Positions 12,335 to 25,717 of a stretch of DNA of 64,000 nt are shown one piece after another (the stretch's first letter is position 1; each line of letters begins with the position of its first letter). This DNA comes from Sipunculus nudus (taxonomy: Eukaryota; Annelida; Sipuncula; Golfingiida; Sipunculidae): positions 53,022,917-53,086,916 of the forward strand of contig CM049319.1 in assembly GCA_026874595.1 (NCBI GenBank). The letters run 5' to 3'. Both the position numbers and the translations under genes were made by a program. The notes under the pieces were generated by a model that had not been told where the DNA came from, made no database searches, and worked only from the letters and a program-made list of their open reading frames with translations.

Positions 12335-12990
12335 AGTTATTGTTGTTTTTCTGGCTCAAGATATACTGGCTATATATATGATCTAAGATCTCCTACCACT
12401 GAACCCATTATGGTTCATTAAGGCAAATAAACAGATTTTTAAAAATAAGTTTTAAAAGTCAATATATCTTCAGAAATATACAATGTGTAGAAATGATTGA
12501 TTTTTCAAGTTTAAGTGTCTTGTATTTTAAAGTGATTTACTGATTTCCAGGTTTGTGTGTGCATATCCAGTTCTTGTTGTTTACTTTTGCTCAAGATGTA
12601 CTGGCCTGAGGACAGTATTTATGGTACCACTATTGTGTGCTTGACCTGTAATTGGTGAAGATAGTGACAAACCTGACACCGACCTTGAACTTAAGTGTAC
12701 GTACCTCTTACGATATCTATGATACACTTCACATACACATTAACCCACTTCCTAATATACATATTCCATTCATCCGTGTTTATATGAATTCAGCTATAAC
12801 GCACTGATTTCCATATGGGATCATTTAGGCAAGTACACAGATTTATCTAAATTAGTTTTAAAAGCCAATATATCTTCATGTATTTACAATGTTTAAAAAT
12901 GACTGATTTTCTGAGTTTAAGTGTCTTGTATGTTAAAGTGATTTAATTTTGATGTCTCAGTTGTGTGTGTGTGTGTGTGTGCATAAACAA
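12335..12990. repeat. Diverged direct duplication, ~230 bp unit
   Basis: 'ctcaagat.tactggc', 'cactga', 'ttaggcaa.ta.acagattt', 'tttaaaa.ccaatatatcttca' and 'gagtttaagtgtcttgtat.ttaaagtgattta' occur in the same order in 12350-12560 and 12590-12960. The second copy carries extra sequence and a (GT)n tract at about 12963-12980. Confidence 0.75.
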
Positions 12991-13683
12991 GGCTTCAATA
13001 TGCATGAATGGGGTTCATGTGTACCTTAAATGTCTACCCAGCATTACTAATGGGTACCAGATTTAGTGCCATCTGTGTACGGCCCTAGTGACCAAAAAAC
13101 CTTATCTATATGGTTTACCTATGCTCAAATACCACCGGGAATTAAATTGTGATGTCTTCTTATCCAGTTATTACTAGATTAGTAAATAATAGTATGCATA
13201 TTTGTAAATGTATGATTAGTTACATTCATCTTTCAGGATTGTTTGCCCTCCATTGTAAATTTGAGAAATGGCTGCATGATCTGTCTTTTTTTTTTATTTA
13301 TAAAAAACTTGTAAAATAAAAATATACAGTATTCCTACTGTGTAACCCGAGAGAGTACTGTGTAACCCTGGTGCCTGCACTCAAGGCAGTGCTTTTAAGA
13401 GAAAGACCCAGGCCACACACGTCCTGCACTCAAGCACTATGGTCTGTCAGATCAATTTTTGACTCCATTATCTTTGCCAGCGATAATGTCACAGTCGTTT
13501 AATCAATGATGTAGCTGATGTAAGTTAATGTTTCATTATCAGTTTTTTACCTGGTGCCATTTATACTTGTTACCCTTCCCCCAATTAACAGTAGGAAGGC
13601 CAAGACACCTTAATGGATGTTCCTATAGGACTTTTCACGTATCTTAAACTGAAAATAATAATATGGAACTGGACAAAGCTTGT

Positions 13684-13812
13684 GAAAAATGAGAGAGAGA
13701 AAAATAATGAAAGAGATAAAGCAATGAGAGAGAGAGCAAGACAGTGAGAGAAAAGAAGAAAATGAGAGAAAGAAAGAAAGATAAAAGGACAGAGAGAGAG
13801 AGAGAAAAATCC
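13684..13812. repeat. GA-rich purine tract
   Basis: About 125 bp is almost purely A and G on the plus strand (gagaga/gaaagaaa motifs). It could form triplex DNA, but that is inference. The serine/leucine-rich minus frame at 13610-13876 is its translation and not a gene. Confidence 0.85.
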
Positions 13813-13957
13813 TTATTTGACATAAATTCTTAAGACAGGAGATTAATGTTAAGGAATTCAACCAACAGGTACACAATTCGCAGCCACCTATATGGTATGT
13901 ATGTTACTGAAGTATCAATACCCAGTATTATATGCAAGTATCTAGGCATATCTGTAT

Positions 13958-14102
13958 CAGGCCTGCCAAAGATGAAAGACTGAAAAAAAGAGTGCTCTGG
14001 CAAAAAAGGTAGCTTTCTTTTAAATAGAAAGAGTGAAAAAAATATAAATTAGTGACAATTCCCCATTTCTTGATCACAGACTGAATAAATTTGTGCTTCA
14101 CA

Positions 14103-14139
<37 letters not shown>

Positions 14140-14396
14140 CTAAGTAAGAAGCATGCACGGTGCATATTCCCCTGCATGAAGATGAATGGCTTTTTCTACA
14201 TGTTGTGACACATGCGAAACATTTGCACGTGTATACATAAACTGTTAAACGTCCCATTCTTGATCCCATTCCTATCCCAACTGAATGGTTATAGTAGGCA
14301 AGAAATAATATCTCAGAACTCTTTTATTGAAAAAAGGGTGATGTTAGAATGTGAAAAGAATAAGAAGCATCATTTTTCAGAAAATCCTAAAAAAGT
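13958..14396. mobile_element. MITE-like repeat E, copy 1 (right end lost)
   Basis: It starts CAGGCCTGCCAAAGATGAA and is collinear with 52089-52530 (copy 2). Shared blocks include 'atcacagactgaata', 'ccacatgtt.tgacac'-like sequence, the 'catt.ttgatccca.tcc' region and 'aaaatcctaaaaaagt'. The right terminal repeat seen in copy 2 is absent here. An (AT)n tract at about 14106-14136 interrupts it. Confidence 0.6.
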
Positions 14397-15925
14397 ATGA
14401 GACTAGGGTTATCCAATAATGTATGTATTAGAGCAGGGCAGGATCCTATAAGGAAATGAAGATTCTATGATATCAGTGGAATTTAAAATGAGCGCATAAA
14501 TACTGAATGTTGAAACTATAGCCACCTGGTTGAAACCAAGCTTATGTATTGGAGGAAGTATTTGATGCAGAATACATATGTCTGGGTACTATTAACCCAC
14601 TGTTAACTCAGATTCAAAATTAAGACTTTCTTACTCATGTAGAACTACCCGGTATATATATATTGAGACCTATTGTTATATCTTGGCAAAAACCCCTAAA
14701 TTTAAAATCGGTCCAAAATATTGTTTAAAATGCCCCATTAACTGTGTACAATAAAGAACTGGTAAATGTATTTATGAAATTTACCTGAATTCGTTTTCAT
14801 GTGATATTTAACATATTTAGCACTTTTATAATTTCAAATAGTACACAATTTTAAGCAACCAATACAAACAAACCAAATTTCAGTGGGTTAATATCAAACT
14901 ATATGACAATTTCTGAAAAAAAAATTATGTTTTTCCTCTTTTATGTTTCTGATAGAGGAAACGTAAAAATTGAATTAAAAATTTTGATTAAACAAAAAAA
15001 AGTAAATTTTCCGACATGAAAGAAATCATTTAGTTTTCAGTTTAATTAGAATAAAAGTGACATCCATCACAATTGCTTCCTGTCAGATATTACTGTGAAC
15101 AGTATGATGATCACATGGCTTCCTTATTGACAACAACAGATAAGCTCAGCTTTTATCTGGCCTGGCCATGTCTCCCATATTATGATCGATGCTGTCTGTG
15201 ATTAGCGTTCTAACGATGGTGACAGGTACTGGTTCCTGTGCCGGCCTGTGATAGCTCTACAGATGGGAACATGTGCTTGTGTGACATCTTAACCACATTC
15301 CTTTCCTCTTTGAGTCAAATGACAAAGAAATCTTCACCACCATAATGAACCTTTTACATTAATTTCCCTCTAAATCTTCATTCAAACTATATTCATCAAA
15401 ATGTATCTAAGCAATCCATCACTTCTTTATTAGCTCTTACTCACATATGCAAAGACAACTCCATAATTGAATCTTTTACAAGCTGAATTGCAGATCTATA
15501 AAAACTTGCAGCAGAATATCAGTCAGTTTCACACAACAAATTCCCCCCCCCACCTCTCTCTTGTGAAGAATATGAAAATGGCTCTTGGGGTAAAAATACA
15601 ATAATAGTTTAAAGAATAGGCACACCTACAAAAATCCCTACAAATGTCATTTTTAAAAAGGTTTGGTATTCTTGTATATAACAGACTGATTCTCTTTTGC
15701 CTAGTGCAATTTACAGTCAAGCAACACCAGACCACAGCAAGGGCAAGGAAATCCCTGGATTAATTTTCTAATGTCATTTACTGTATCCTAAGAGAGTGTA
15801 AAAACACATCTGCATCAAAGAGGCTGGGAAAGGAGTTAACCAGATCTTGTGTTTTTGTTTTTCAATGTAGATAAAGCACCAAGCAACTCAAGACTGAGTG
15901 AAGTAAGACACCAGATTTATTCAGA
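14397..15925. other. AT-rich non-coding sequence
   Basis: No supported gene was seen. A 68-codon minus frame at 15529-15735 begins in a C tract and has no domain features. A possible 45 bp micro-exon on the minus strand near 15430-15480 has a GTGAGT donor but nothing else to support it. Confidence 0.5.
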
Positions 15926-16300
15926 AGACTAGAATATCAGCAAAAGCTGACAAAAGCCCTCAGCCATAGGAACAGTGTTTATTGGTATCTAACAAGTATA
16001 AAATATTTATTCTCACAAGGATGTATATCTTCACATATGTCTCTTGTTCAAATTAAAAATTTGAATTACAGAAATATGTAGTACCTTTGCACATATGGCA
16101 CCACCAGACTCATGCATGTCTTACTGATCATCAAGGCAAATGACCATACCATGTTTCATTAGTTTTTTTCTCTAATTATCTCTGAAACATTTACCAAGAT
16201 TTTATTAATATACATCTGCACCGAAGAAATAAAATTCCTAAGGTGAATCCTTCTTGAGATATACCCCTCACAAAAAATAAGTTAACAGACACCAGACGGA
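15926..16300. repeat. Dispersed repeat F, copy 1
   Basis: 'agactagaatatcagcaaaa' then 'gctgacaaaagccctc.gcc' matches 33131-33175. Later blocks ('ttctcaca.ggatgtatatct', 'gaagaaataaaattcct', 'gagatatacccctcacaa') continue in the same order as 33210-33480. It includes a 'tggcaccacca' motif at about 16098. Confidence 0.75.
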
Positions 16301-18082
16301 CTAAAATGGAAAGTCAGATGAGAGTGACATGGTCAGTAATATCAGACTATAAACTCACTGGGTCTACCTTTTACCTTAACATAAATAAATCCAACTTTTA
16401 ATATCCTTATTTAAATCTTAACACCTGTGTAGGCTGTGAACCTAACCTTTTGACTAATAATTAGCGTATCAAGGCACACCTGAATTATATTTATGTCAGC
16501 CAGGTGTTGGGTGACCCAAGGTGATAAACACCTTTACTAGAAGGGGAATCCCAATAAACAACTCATAACCACAATGATGCAATATAAGTCAAGCCAAGAT
16601 AAACTAATCAAACACGGAGGTGGACACTTCACTGTGTTTATCTGTCTGTACCTGGTACTAATTGACCCTGTTGTTGACCCTCCCTGTACTACTTACCAGA
16701 CACAAAGGTGCCTGTGGTCTTATTATTAATTACTGAGGCCAGGTACCAAAATTTCCAAGTGTGGGCCGGCTTTTGCCTTCCTTTTGAGTCATCAAAAAGT
16801 AAACTAATCAGAATATGGGCAGAAATGATGTAATGCTTTGGAAATGCTATGATGCTTTTAACTTCTTTCTACTCAAAAATAACCTGAAAATGTCATGATA
16901 ACATGCAATGATAAAAGTATTATTATATAATATTATCAATATTGAGACTCTTTTTAAAGTTCTCTTTGCGTCCAATACCAATTTCAAAGGTTTTAAACAT
17001 AATGGTATATGCTCTTTTGACAAGGTTAAACTAAGGACTGGGAAATGGTGAAGCAATATCATTACTACTGGGCTTCTATATACTGTCATTTTCTTCAAAT
17101 CTGAAACCCTTTGTAAGGGTCTGAACCACAAATGAATACTCTCTTTACCCTGGAATGAATATACGCTGGCTCTATATAGTTTGCAATTTTAGTGTCCAGA
17201 CAGATATAATCTTCAAAATGTACTGTTTTGCCCTTAATGATGAACAATCTAAATACATTATATAGTTACAAGAATGATATATATCTGAAGAGACAGGAAA
17301 TAATAGTTAAAGTTAGGCACAACTAATAATTCTCCTGATATAAAGTACTTGCAGTAACCTTCTGTTTTATTTTAATGATAAATGATGAAATTTTATAATT
17401 CATCTTAGAAGTCATTCAGTGCGTAGCACAATGCTTTGTTTTTTTTTTTCAGTTGGATCTTTTAATTAGAATCTTTCAATTTTAAAGCATGGTATGTAGA
17501 GCTGGAAAAATTGAAAGCTTATGCATCTGTCTACACCTGAAACTTTTCCCTGTCATTTGAATGTCTTTGTAATATTTTATGTGTTGCTATGGACATATTA
17601 CACTGCTTCAACTGTCTCACTGAAATATTCATATTACACACTTAAACATCATTGGAGTTCTTCATGCAAAAACCTGGTTCTAAACTGAAACCACTTACAT
17701 CTCAAACCTACTCTGCTACCATTACAAAATGATACCAAATAACAACTTTAATCAATTTTTAACCTGCTTTCCATTTTAATCCGGAATTTCCTGTTTATAT
17801 GTTCAATAAATGTACTCTTGATTTAGCTAAGAACCAATCAAAAAGCCACTCAGGTTGTGAAGATGTCACAAATATAAAAGTCAAGCTCAGATTATGTGAA
17901 CAGACTGATCCAGCTTAGCCAAAAAACAAGAAAGTACTAGGCCTTTAAAATACTTAGAAACATACTTGGGGTGCCAGATAAAATTGAGAGAAATATACAT
18001 AAAATATAAACAGCACAAAAATAAAGTTATTATTATTGCTGACAGATTAAAATTTAAAACCCAGTTTTCTCTAGGTATGTGT

Positions 18083-18192
18083 CAGTGTTATATATATATA
18101 TATATATATATGTCGAGGCCCAGATTAGAATCTGGCCCAATTTAAAACTGGGCCAGCCCAGATCAAAATTTTGCCTTGCTATATATATATAT
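18083..18192. mobile_element. Solo end of foldback family, inside (TA)n
   Basis: Bases 18112-18172 are identical to the left terminus of the foldback element at 34360, starting GTCGAGGCCCAGATTAGAAT. Identity stops at 'ttttg', and the fragment is flanked on both sides by (TA)n tracts. It is a truncated copy, or one end left after deletion. Confidence 0.85.
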
Positions 18193-18784
18193 AATAATTA
18201 AAAGTGTATTCAAGTCACATCATTGCATGTACCAACCTGTAGCTTATTACAATATAAACTACAGACGACAAATTTCCCACATATCATACAACTGACTTAT
18301 AACATATTACATCACTCATGAAACATATATATATAGAGCATAAGAAAATTTTCATTCTTCATACATTGAATAGATAGGATCTTTGAGTAAGCCTGATAAA
18401 AACAATCTCATGTCATGTGACCATGTATAACATACTGGGCTGGTGTCATTTGGGGTATCAGTATTTACCTGTTTACGGGACCCATGCCAATGTTCAGGGA
18501 CCTGGGGTACCATTAACAGGCTGCCCACTACAACCTAGGTATCAGTTTATGATTCATCGGCCGTGAATATGAGATGGATGACCTTCACCATGACCGGTAC
18601 TGTTTATTGATAATAAAAAACCTCAATGACTACACCCAGAAAAAAAAACACCTGGTTTTTCAAAGCCCCCTGATTAGCTACACAAATATACTTATCTATT
18701 TTCAACTAATCTATCATGATTAGTCACTCAAAAAGATATATATTTTCCATATATTTCCTAATAAGTTCTATTTCCCATCTATTC

Positions 18785-19165
18785 TTTTTACTTAATTACA
18801 CTGAACTTCAACAATTACTCATAAAAATACAAATTAATCTAAAATTGTTACTGAGCATGTTTTTTTTTATCTTCAAACATAAAAAAATGACATCTAAATA
18901 ACCATGCTCTATAATACTATACCCCTAACTGTACCCCTGGAACCATAAATGTATATCAACCCACATCTAACCTTTTTTTTCTTAATTACACTGCACTTCA
19001 ACATTTACTCTAGATGAGTAAAAAAAAAATTAATCTATCTAAGATTGTTATGGAGCATTTTTTTATCTTCAAACGTAAAAGATGACATAAAAATAAACCA
19101 TACTCTATAACACTTTAACACTGGAAAGTACCCCTGAAATCATTAATATATATCAACACACATGT
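18785..19165. repeat. ~190 bp direct tandem duplication
   Basis: 'cttaattacactg.acttcaa' at about 18791 and 18982 starts two collinear copies. Both run through 'aattaatct', 'gagcat', 'atcttcaaac.taaaa.atgac', 'ctctataa.act', 'gtacccctg' and 'atatatcaac.cacat'. Confidence 0.85.
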
Positions 19166-21690
19166 TACACATAACATTTCTGTAAAGGAAGTACTAACAT
19201 TATTTTAAAACACATTTGGGGGTACTGGTATTTACAACATGTCCTAACTTTCATCAATTGGGCTTAATTAGAAGAAAGAGGACTACTAAAATGGTCTGCG
19301 TCTGTCTTTTCACCTTTTGTCCTGCCCCATTCTTATTACCATATATCTCCAAGACCCCTTGCTAATTTCTTCACCAAATTCCACAAATTCACTTAGTACC
19401 TGACTTGTAATTATAACCTGCAGGTGGTGCCACCTCTGTTTGAAGGCTTTCTGCGATCCAAAAGGTCTTTTCACTTTACTTCAGACAATTCAGTAAACAA
19501 GAACACTATAGCCTTAAAATCACAGGCCATGGATTCCTTGGTGCTAGGGGGAAATCAATGAATACTGTATTTAACAGAATTATTTTCAGACTGATGTTTA
19601 CAAGTTTTTTTTAATAAGCAAAAGGTTCTTGCCAAAATTTGGGTATCACTGATGCCACACTTTCCTATTGATAGAAGGCACAAAAATAACAAATTAAAAC
19701 AATGAATCACTTGAACAGGCCTATTAAGTACCATCAATATACTTATTTACTGACAACATGTTTGCAACATAACGAGTATTTGTACCTGAAGTTACAAAGG
19801 CATTCTAGAAGTAAAAGGTTATCTAGATCAAGTGTTTCCTTTTTCTAAACTGATAAATATTTACTGTTTATCTCACACTGCATAGACTCACAAGAGTACA
19901 ACTTTGCTGTTTAAGGATTGTTGGAGTCAAAATCTGACACCCACAATTCACCAGGGCTTCTAAATACACCAGTGGCATAGGTATAAATTATGTAGTGAAG
20001 AGGACAATGTAGTCTATTCTAGTGTGTGGGATAAGAATTGTTTCAAGACAATTCACAGAATACGTAATATTCTGTAAGCATGCACATGTGAAATGTGAAC
20101 AGATGTTTCCTTGAAATGTAAAAAATTTTGATTCTGCAGTTTGACAGTTGAGACAAGTATTCCAGGCTGTCCCACAGATGTTCATTTTGAGTTGAAATGA
20201 CATCCTGCACAAGGGTGCTTTATAATATACCTTAATGTAGAACTTGTGTAATAAAATTCATCTACATCTTAATTAACCAGTAAAGTTACTGATGTATTTC
20301 CTGCCAAAAACCTACAAGGAAGGGAAGTGTTTCAATGTAATATAAATTAATAAAGATGATCTATGGATACATGATGACAGTAGACAGTGTTCAATCAAGG
20401 CAATCAATAAACTTGCCAATTACAGCTGTCATATTGTAGCAACATGGTGTTGGACATTATAACGATGTTAAATCTTAAAGCCTGCTTAGCCAAAGTGAAG
20501 GCAGGGTCAACATGGACAACACTTGGTGGCTGAGCACACGAACCACGTACCTGCAGGCTTATTCCTTGCTGTATGGGATCAAAGCTTGGGAGACACATTA
20601 ATTGATTTTCTTATCACCTGCTCAATTACTGGCCAAGCAATCTACAGCAACATTTAGCTACAGGTAACACATTGGTAATTAAACAGGAACAGTATTTTCA
20701 GATTCAGGGGAACAACTTACAAGTGACACTCTCAACTAAATAAAGATTTAATTTAACATAAATACCACAATACACATTTTTTATTTAAAATTAAAAATGT
20801 AATTACATGTGGTGCTGCACCTCATGCATGTATCCATAACCTCAAGTACATGAATAAATTCTGTCAATCTTGTCCTACAAATTATTGAGGTTTTACTGTT
20901 TTTATAATAAATACACCTGAAGTTCAACTGTTGAGGCTGTTCATAATTTTTGATGTTTTATTTTATACTCAAGTGCACACAGACACAACATGGACACATG
21001 GTCTCTCCTAGTAAACACCACCTGCTTACAATGAGAAGTATGCATGACACTGGAGAATAAAAATGTAACAATGTATGATGAAGATAATTTAGTGCATGTC
21101 ACTTGACAGATGGTGACTGACAGCTTTGTAATATTAATTCAGTGGTAGTAGCACCTATTATTATAGAAACACTGTAATCAGATACACCAGGCCACCTATT
21201 TGTCATAACTACAAACTGAATACCTCTTCCCTTATGTTTCATTCAAATTTCAAAATAAAATAATTAACACTTAATTTACATTTCAGTTTTTCAAATTCTT
21301 CTGAGAACTAGATTGCAATAACAGACTGCATACCTGCACCCACACTTGGATATGTCCTAAAATTCAACTTACTGGTATCTCACATAGATTTACTGACATC
21401 TCTCCTTTGTTCTACAAATTTAACTGAAATCATGGAAACATTTTGGACATTTATTTTTGGTAGACTAACAAACAGACATAAAAGCTGAGATGAAAACAAA
21501 ACCTTCCTCAGCCTTTATAGTGGAAATATGGATATTTTTTTACATTCAAATGATATCACTTGTGTACTGTTGATTGTTTCCTGGAAATGCTGTGCATTAT
21601 ACATCCCCAATTTCTTGCAGATTCCTCTGTATATTGTGTTTGTTCTACATATATTTTCATGTTTAATTTCTAAGACTCTGATTACATTTA
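19166..21690. other. AT-rich non-coding sequence
   Basis: No supported gene was seen. A 12 bp GGTGGTGCCACC motif sits at 19423-19434, the motif found repeatedly in the 33 kb and 42-44 kb tandem repeats. Three minus frames of 60-74 codons show no recognisable domain. Confidence 0.5.
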
Positions 21691-21885
21691 ATCTGAACCA
21701 TAAATAAAGTGAAACTTGCCTAATAAGACCATCCACGGAATAGCCAAAAGTGGTTTACTTCACAGGTGGTCTTACTAGACAGGTCAATTATAACCAATGT
21801 GAATGCTTTCTGGCCACTCAAGAATGGTCTTTAAATAGACAGGTGGTCTCATCTGAAAGGTGGCCTGTCAGACAGGTTCCATTGT
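21690..21885. repeat. Region rich in AGACAGGTGGTCT-type motifs
   Basis: 'acaggtggtct' and shortened forms ('gacaggt', 'aggtggcctgtc') recur five or six times in both orientations over about 140 bp. The layout resembles a diverged interspersed repeat, but no second copy was found in the window. Confidence 0.35.
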
Positions 21886-22584
21886 ATACTACATGACAAG
21901 AAATGAATCTTTAAACTTTCTATTTAAAATGGCTATGCTGGTGAATAGTTATCTTGGTGAGTAATTTTCCTTCTGACAGTACCAGTTTAATTTTCAACTC
22001 CTCCATACAATTTCTGGATCATCTGATACTACGGACAGTAACATATTTATACCACTGTAATCTGCTGCCAGTTAATGAATGTAGACCACTATAGCTGCTA
22101 GCTGACTGACATGATTCATGACATTTCATCTCTAGGTACAGTGAGCAGCGTGTTGCTAGGTGCACCGGTTACTATCAGCAAAGTTGATTCCTGTGCCAAA
22201 CTCTTAATTAAATGTCAGCCTGAAGATTTATGAATTATGACTTATTCAATGCAGTCACCACAAGCATTTTCCATATGTTTTTTTTATCTTGTTTGCCAGG
22301 TTTTTCAAGGACATTAATGTTTAATTTCAGGGTCTCTTTTTATACATTTCTTCCTATACTGCCCTATCCCATTGTCTGATCCTAACAATTTTTGTCACCA
22401 TTTTTTTTTTATTATACCTAGCAATACAAAATATTAGATCTTTGTTTACCTTGAAAAGAACATTCTTGGTCTTCCTTTGCCATCCACTTCAGTAAAGTTC
22501 AAGATTGATATTTTCAAGGAAATTTTAAAGTAAGCTTAATTCAAGTACTTTTAGGGCCTTCAAAATAATAATATAATCTTTTCA

Positions 22585-22805
22585 AGGACCTAGGCCAAAA
22601 AAAGGTATGGTTCTTTGGCCATTTTTAAATCAGTGTGGGTGGGCAGTTTTTTTACCTTTTTTAGATGTTTCGATAAAAATGTAATTTGATCAGTGAAAAG
22701 CATGATAATTACATATTTCTTTGCTAAACAAGTAATAGCACTACATATAGAAGGAATTCTGATCAAAACTGTATTATTTTATCTTCTTGAAAGAATGCCT
22801 TCGCA
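22585..22805. repeat. Single diverged copy of the 62.5 kb tandem-repeat family
   Basis: 'ccaaaaaaaggtat', 'aaatcagtg.gg..gggc', 'tacctttttt', 'atgtttcgataaaaatg', 'gatcagtgaaaagcatgataat' and 'ttgctaaac' follow the order of the ~187 bp units at 62515-63240. The tail 'gtattattttatcttcttga' matches about 63243-63263. Confidence 0.8.
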
Positions 22806-23666
22806 GTTAATTAACAAGCCACTGAGAATGTTCATGCACTTTTCCATCTTGTTTCAGTTTCTGTGTCTCAGGGAGAGAAAAGACTAGTGTTGGGACAAAA
22901 TCATGATAACGGAAAAGTCAAAGATACAATCATCACAGCTATAGGCTGTTGTGAAAATCACGAATACCAGTTATCGTCCAAACCCTGGTAAAGACAACTC
23001 TAAATCTGACAGATGATAAAAGACAGCCTCATCTTACAATGTACATTAATTCACAGTTTAGTTTCTATGCCAAAGGTCTCTTTAGTCTAGAGATATATGA
23101 ACTATCTCTGTAAAATTTATTTTCAAAGATTTAATAAATTCATTGTTGGCCATTCTGCTACCCATTAGCTTCAGAAAAGATTAATAATACATTCATACAG
23201 CCACTTGTTTCTTTTGATATGTCTGTGAAGTGATAAGCCAAAAAAAAAAAAAGAATTTAGTCTCTGATCAATTAAGATTCAGTTTATATGCCTGAAAGAT
23301 ACTTCCAGCTAAATTAACAGACCAAAGTGTGGTACATTTTCAATTGGCTTATCAAATACTGGTGTACTTGTGTATCATACCAGCCAATATGAAACTTAAT
23401 TACAAATCTAAATCAAACTGGAATTAATCCAATATATGTACTGAGGAATATCCTGTCGGGAAATTTTGTCCTGTACCTCTCTTGTTGAAATCAATTATGT
23501 ATAAGTGAGACATACTTCCCTACCTATTTGGTTTGGGTTTATTTCCTTCAGACTTAAAGTAATAAAAATATATAATGGCCATTATTGCGCCAATGTCAAC
23601 CCCCCATCCTCTTAAGCCATGTCCCAAAATAAACATCTTACACACCAACATGTGCATATCTTATCA

Positions 23667-23694
23667 TATATATCTATATCTATATTTATCTACA

Positions 23695-23728
<34 letters not shown>
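23667..23728. repeat. (TA)n / TCTATA microsatellite
   Basis: 'tatctatatctatattta' leads into an uninterrupted (TA)n run. The minus-strand frame at 23664-24029 reads through it as repeated YI residues. Confidence 0.95.
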
Positions 23729-23731
<3 letters not shown>

Positions 23732-24116
23732 CATTCTGTCTATCGTATATGCTTTGCCACATAATGTTTGTTTGATCCATGAGGACACCAATACAGGTAA
23801 CAGTTGCTCTCCATATCATTAAACCAAGATCAGTAAAGAATAAAGCAAACAACTTGGCAAGTATAATAGCTATATACACAAACTGAAAATACACTGTAAC
23901 ATACATACCAAGGCCAGCCAATATAAGGTCGCCAGAACAACAAACAAATATCAAGACTGAAAACTCCAGCAATGCCTGATAGCTGTTGCATAGCACTTTT
24001 TTTGTACCAAAGATGGATTTTACGCCCAAGTTTTTTAGTTTTAGAGATATTTAATAAAGGAAATTTGAAGGAAAAAAATTGTTGATCAGAATTATCCTAC
24101 ACTGCATTCAGGTGAA

Positions 24117-24177
24117 TATTATATTGGAAGTGGCTTAACAGCCGGCAGTTTAGCCGCAGGGCTAAACAGCCGGCAGG
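24117..24177. repeat. Short repeated aacagccggcag motif
   Basis: 'aacagccggcag' occurs twice about 35 bp apart, separated by 'tttagccgcagggcta'. This is a small local GC and CpG island in AT-rich DNA with no assigned role. Confidence 0.6.
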
Positions 24178-25660
24178 GAATACCAACTTTCCCCTTGAGG
24201 CTAGCCTGCTAGCTGAACTGTTGTCAAATAAATGAAACATTGTATGCTCTATTTCATTGTGATACACAGTACTTTTCATTATTATTTTAACAATGAGCTG
24301 ACAATATAGTGCTGACTTACCAAATTAAAATTTTTGATAGCTTTTTTGTTAGAAATGCTTTTTGGTGTTGATATTCTTGCATCATCTCACAACACAATAG
24401 CTAAGCTCAACAGCTTTAATTGGGTGTGGTGTGAGATTAGCTGATTATACTTTTGGTCAAGTAATTAGCTGATCCTTTTGCTATTCCTGAGTTGTTTGTT
24501 TTCAAATGCTAATTATTTGTTTGCTAATAAGCATACTGTAGTAGATGCTAATACTTGTCTGTACAGAGTCATACAAGACTGAAACGGACATTCCTAATTA
24601 AAACATTCTTCTTCCTCAGACATGTTCCCTTGGTGTTCCTCAGGCGTGAGTACAAATTATGGTGTTATTGTTGATTTATATTATTTCATTAATCAGTACT
24701 GTCAAAATATTTAATGTATTAAATACTTTGATGAGCCAGTTGTTTTTATACCCACATAAAATGGATTAACATTTATGCAGTTACATGTCATAAGTAAAGC
24801 AAGTAAACCTCATATATACCATTTATGCATTTCAAAATTGTAAAATTGTATCTCCAACATTAACCTCCGAGGTACTATAATATATACCAGAATTCCACTT
24901 ATACCACAAAACTTTCACACATACATCTCTGACAATAAATAGCAAAAACGAAAAGCAAAGACATCCAACTGTTCAGTCAGTAATAAAATTAGGTAATTTA
25001 AATATGTGACATTATCTGGTTGATGCATGCAAAGTCAGTGACTTTTCTAGTAGCTAAGTAAACTGATACATATGAAACAGATTTGGCAGGCTTATGTCAA
25101 GGTGAATGACTATGTTGTGCATAGAAGAGATAATAAGGAGAGAAGCACTGTAGCATGACGTTTGCACTAGATGGAGCACCTGAAAGGACCCCAGCATCCT
25201 GCGTAAAATAGGATCACACGCCTGTGATATTATCAGTCACTGAATACTAGTGTGGTGTCTATGTACCTGGCTTAAGTGAGTTATTATGGTTTCTGCCTTC
25301 TCACGCACAAAAGTCCACTAAGATCGCATTTAACGATCTTGTGCTATCCCCCTGGATACCTGTTTGACCTCAAGCCATACTTGGAAAGGTCATACATGCA
25401 TATAATTTTGGTTGTGCACTCATGGAAATTTATGTTAATGGTCATCATGCACTGACAAGAGGTTAAATTCACTAGGTGTTCTTTCCAACTGACAGGAATA
25501 TCAGATGGTGTCCCACTAACTGTTGCTTAGTGACTTGGGCGAGTGTTTGCAGTAACACAGAGACCGTATTGAAGTGCCATTGTGCCAGAGCCGGGCAAGC
25601 TTGACAAGACCTAGCTCAATACAAATCCAACATTAGGGAGTAACAATGAAAAGTACTTAC

Positions 25661-25717
25661 CCAAAATATGACATTAAAAACAAACAGCAAACACCGGGCA
25701 CACGACTTGGAGCACAT
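25661..25717 (-). CDS. Tetraspanin, first coding exon
   Basis: On the minus strand, ATG (A at 25717, G at -3) opens MCSKSCARCLLFVFNVIFW, which ends exactly at a GTAAGT donor (GT at 25660-25659) in phase 0. An in-frame TAG lies 24 bp upstream of the ATG, so the start is well fixed. A short basic/cysteine N-terminus followed by LLFVFNVIFW is typical of tetraspanin transmembrane segment 1. Tetraspanins are four-pass membrane proteins that organise membrane microdomains, and they often have an intron at this place. The expected next exon (L-x-G followed by hydrophobic residues, then the first extracellular loop) and the CCG-motif loop exon were not found at lower coordinates. The intron is either long or the gene is incomplete here. 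The subfamily cannot be told from 19 residues. Confidence 0.65.

Noticed and set aside
13610-13876. Serine/leucine-rich 88-codon minus frame
   Set aside because: It is a low-complexity translation of a GA-rich tract.
22450-22540. Minus-strand exon candidate reading LNFTEVDGKGRPRMFFSR with a GTAAAC donor
   Set aside because: It is short, the acceptor is poor and it overlaps no recognised family; such fragments are expected by chance in 64 kb.
23664-24029. 121-codon minus-strand frame with hydrophobic stretches, considered as a tetraspanin exon
   Set aside because: The frame lacks a phase-0 acceptor to follow the exon at 25661, its order of residues does not match tetraspanin segments, and its end is translated (TA)n.
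24320-24400. Minus-strand exon candidate ending at a strong GTAAGTC donor (24316)
   Set aside because: The peptide is lysine/glutamine-rich and does not fit the tetraspanin second exon, and no other support exists.
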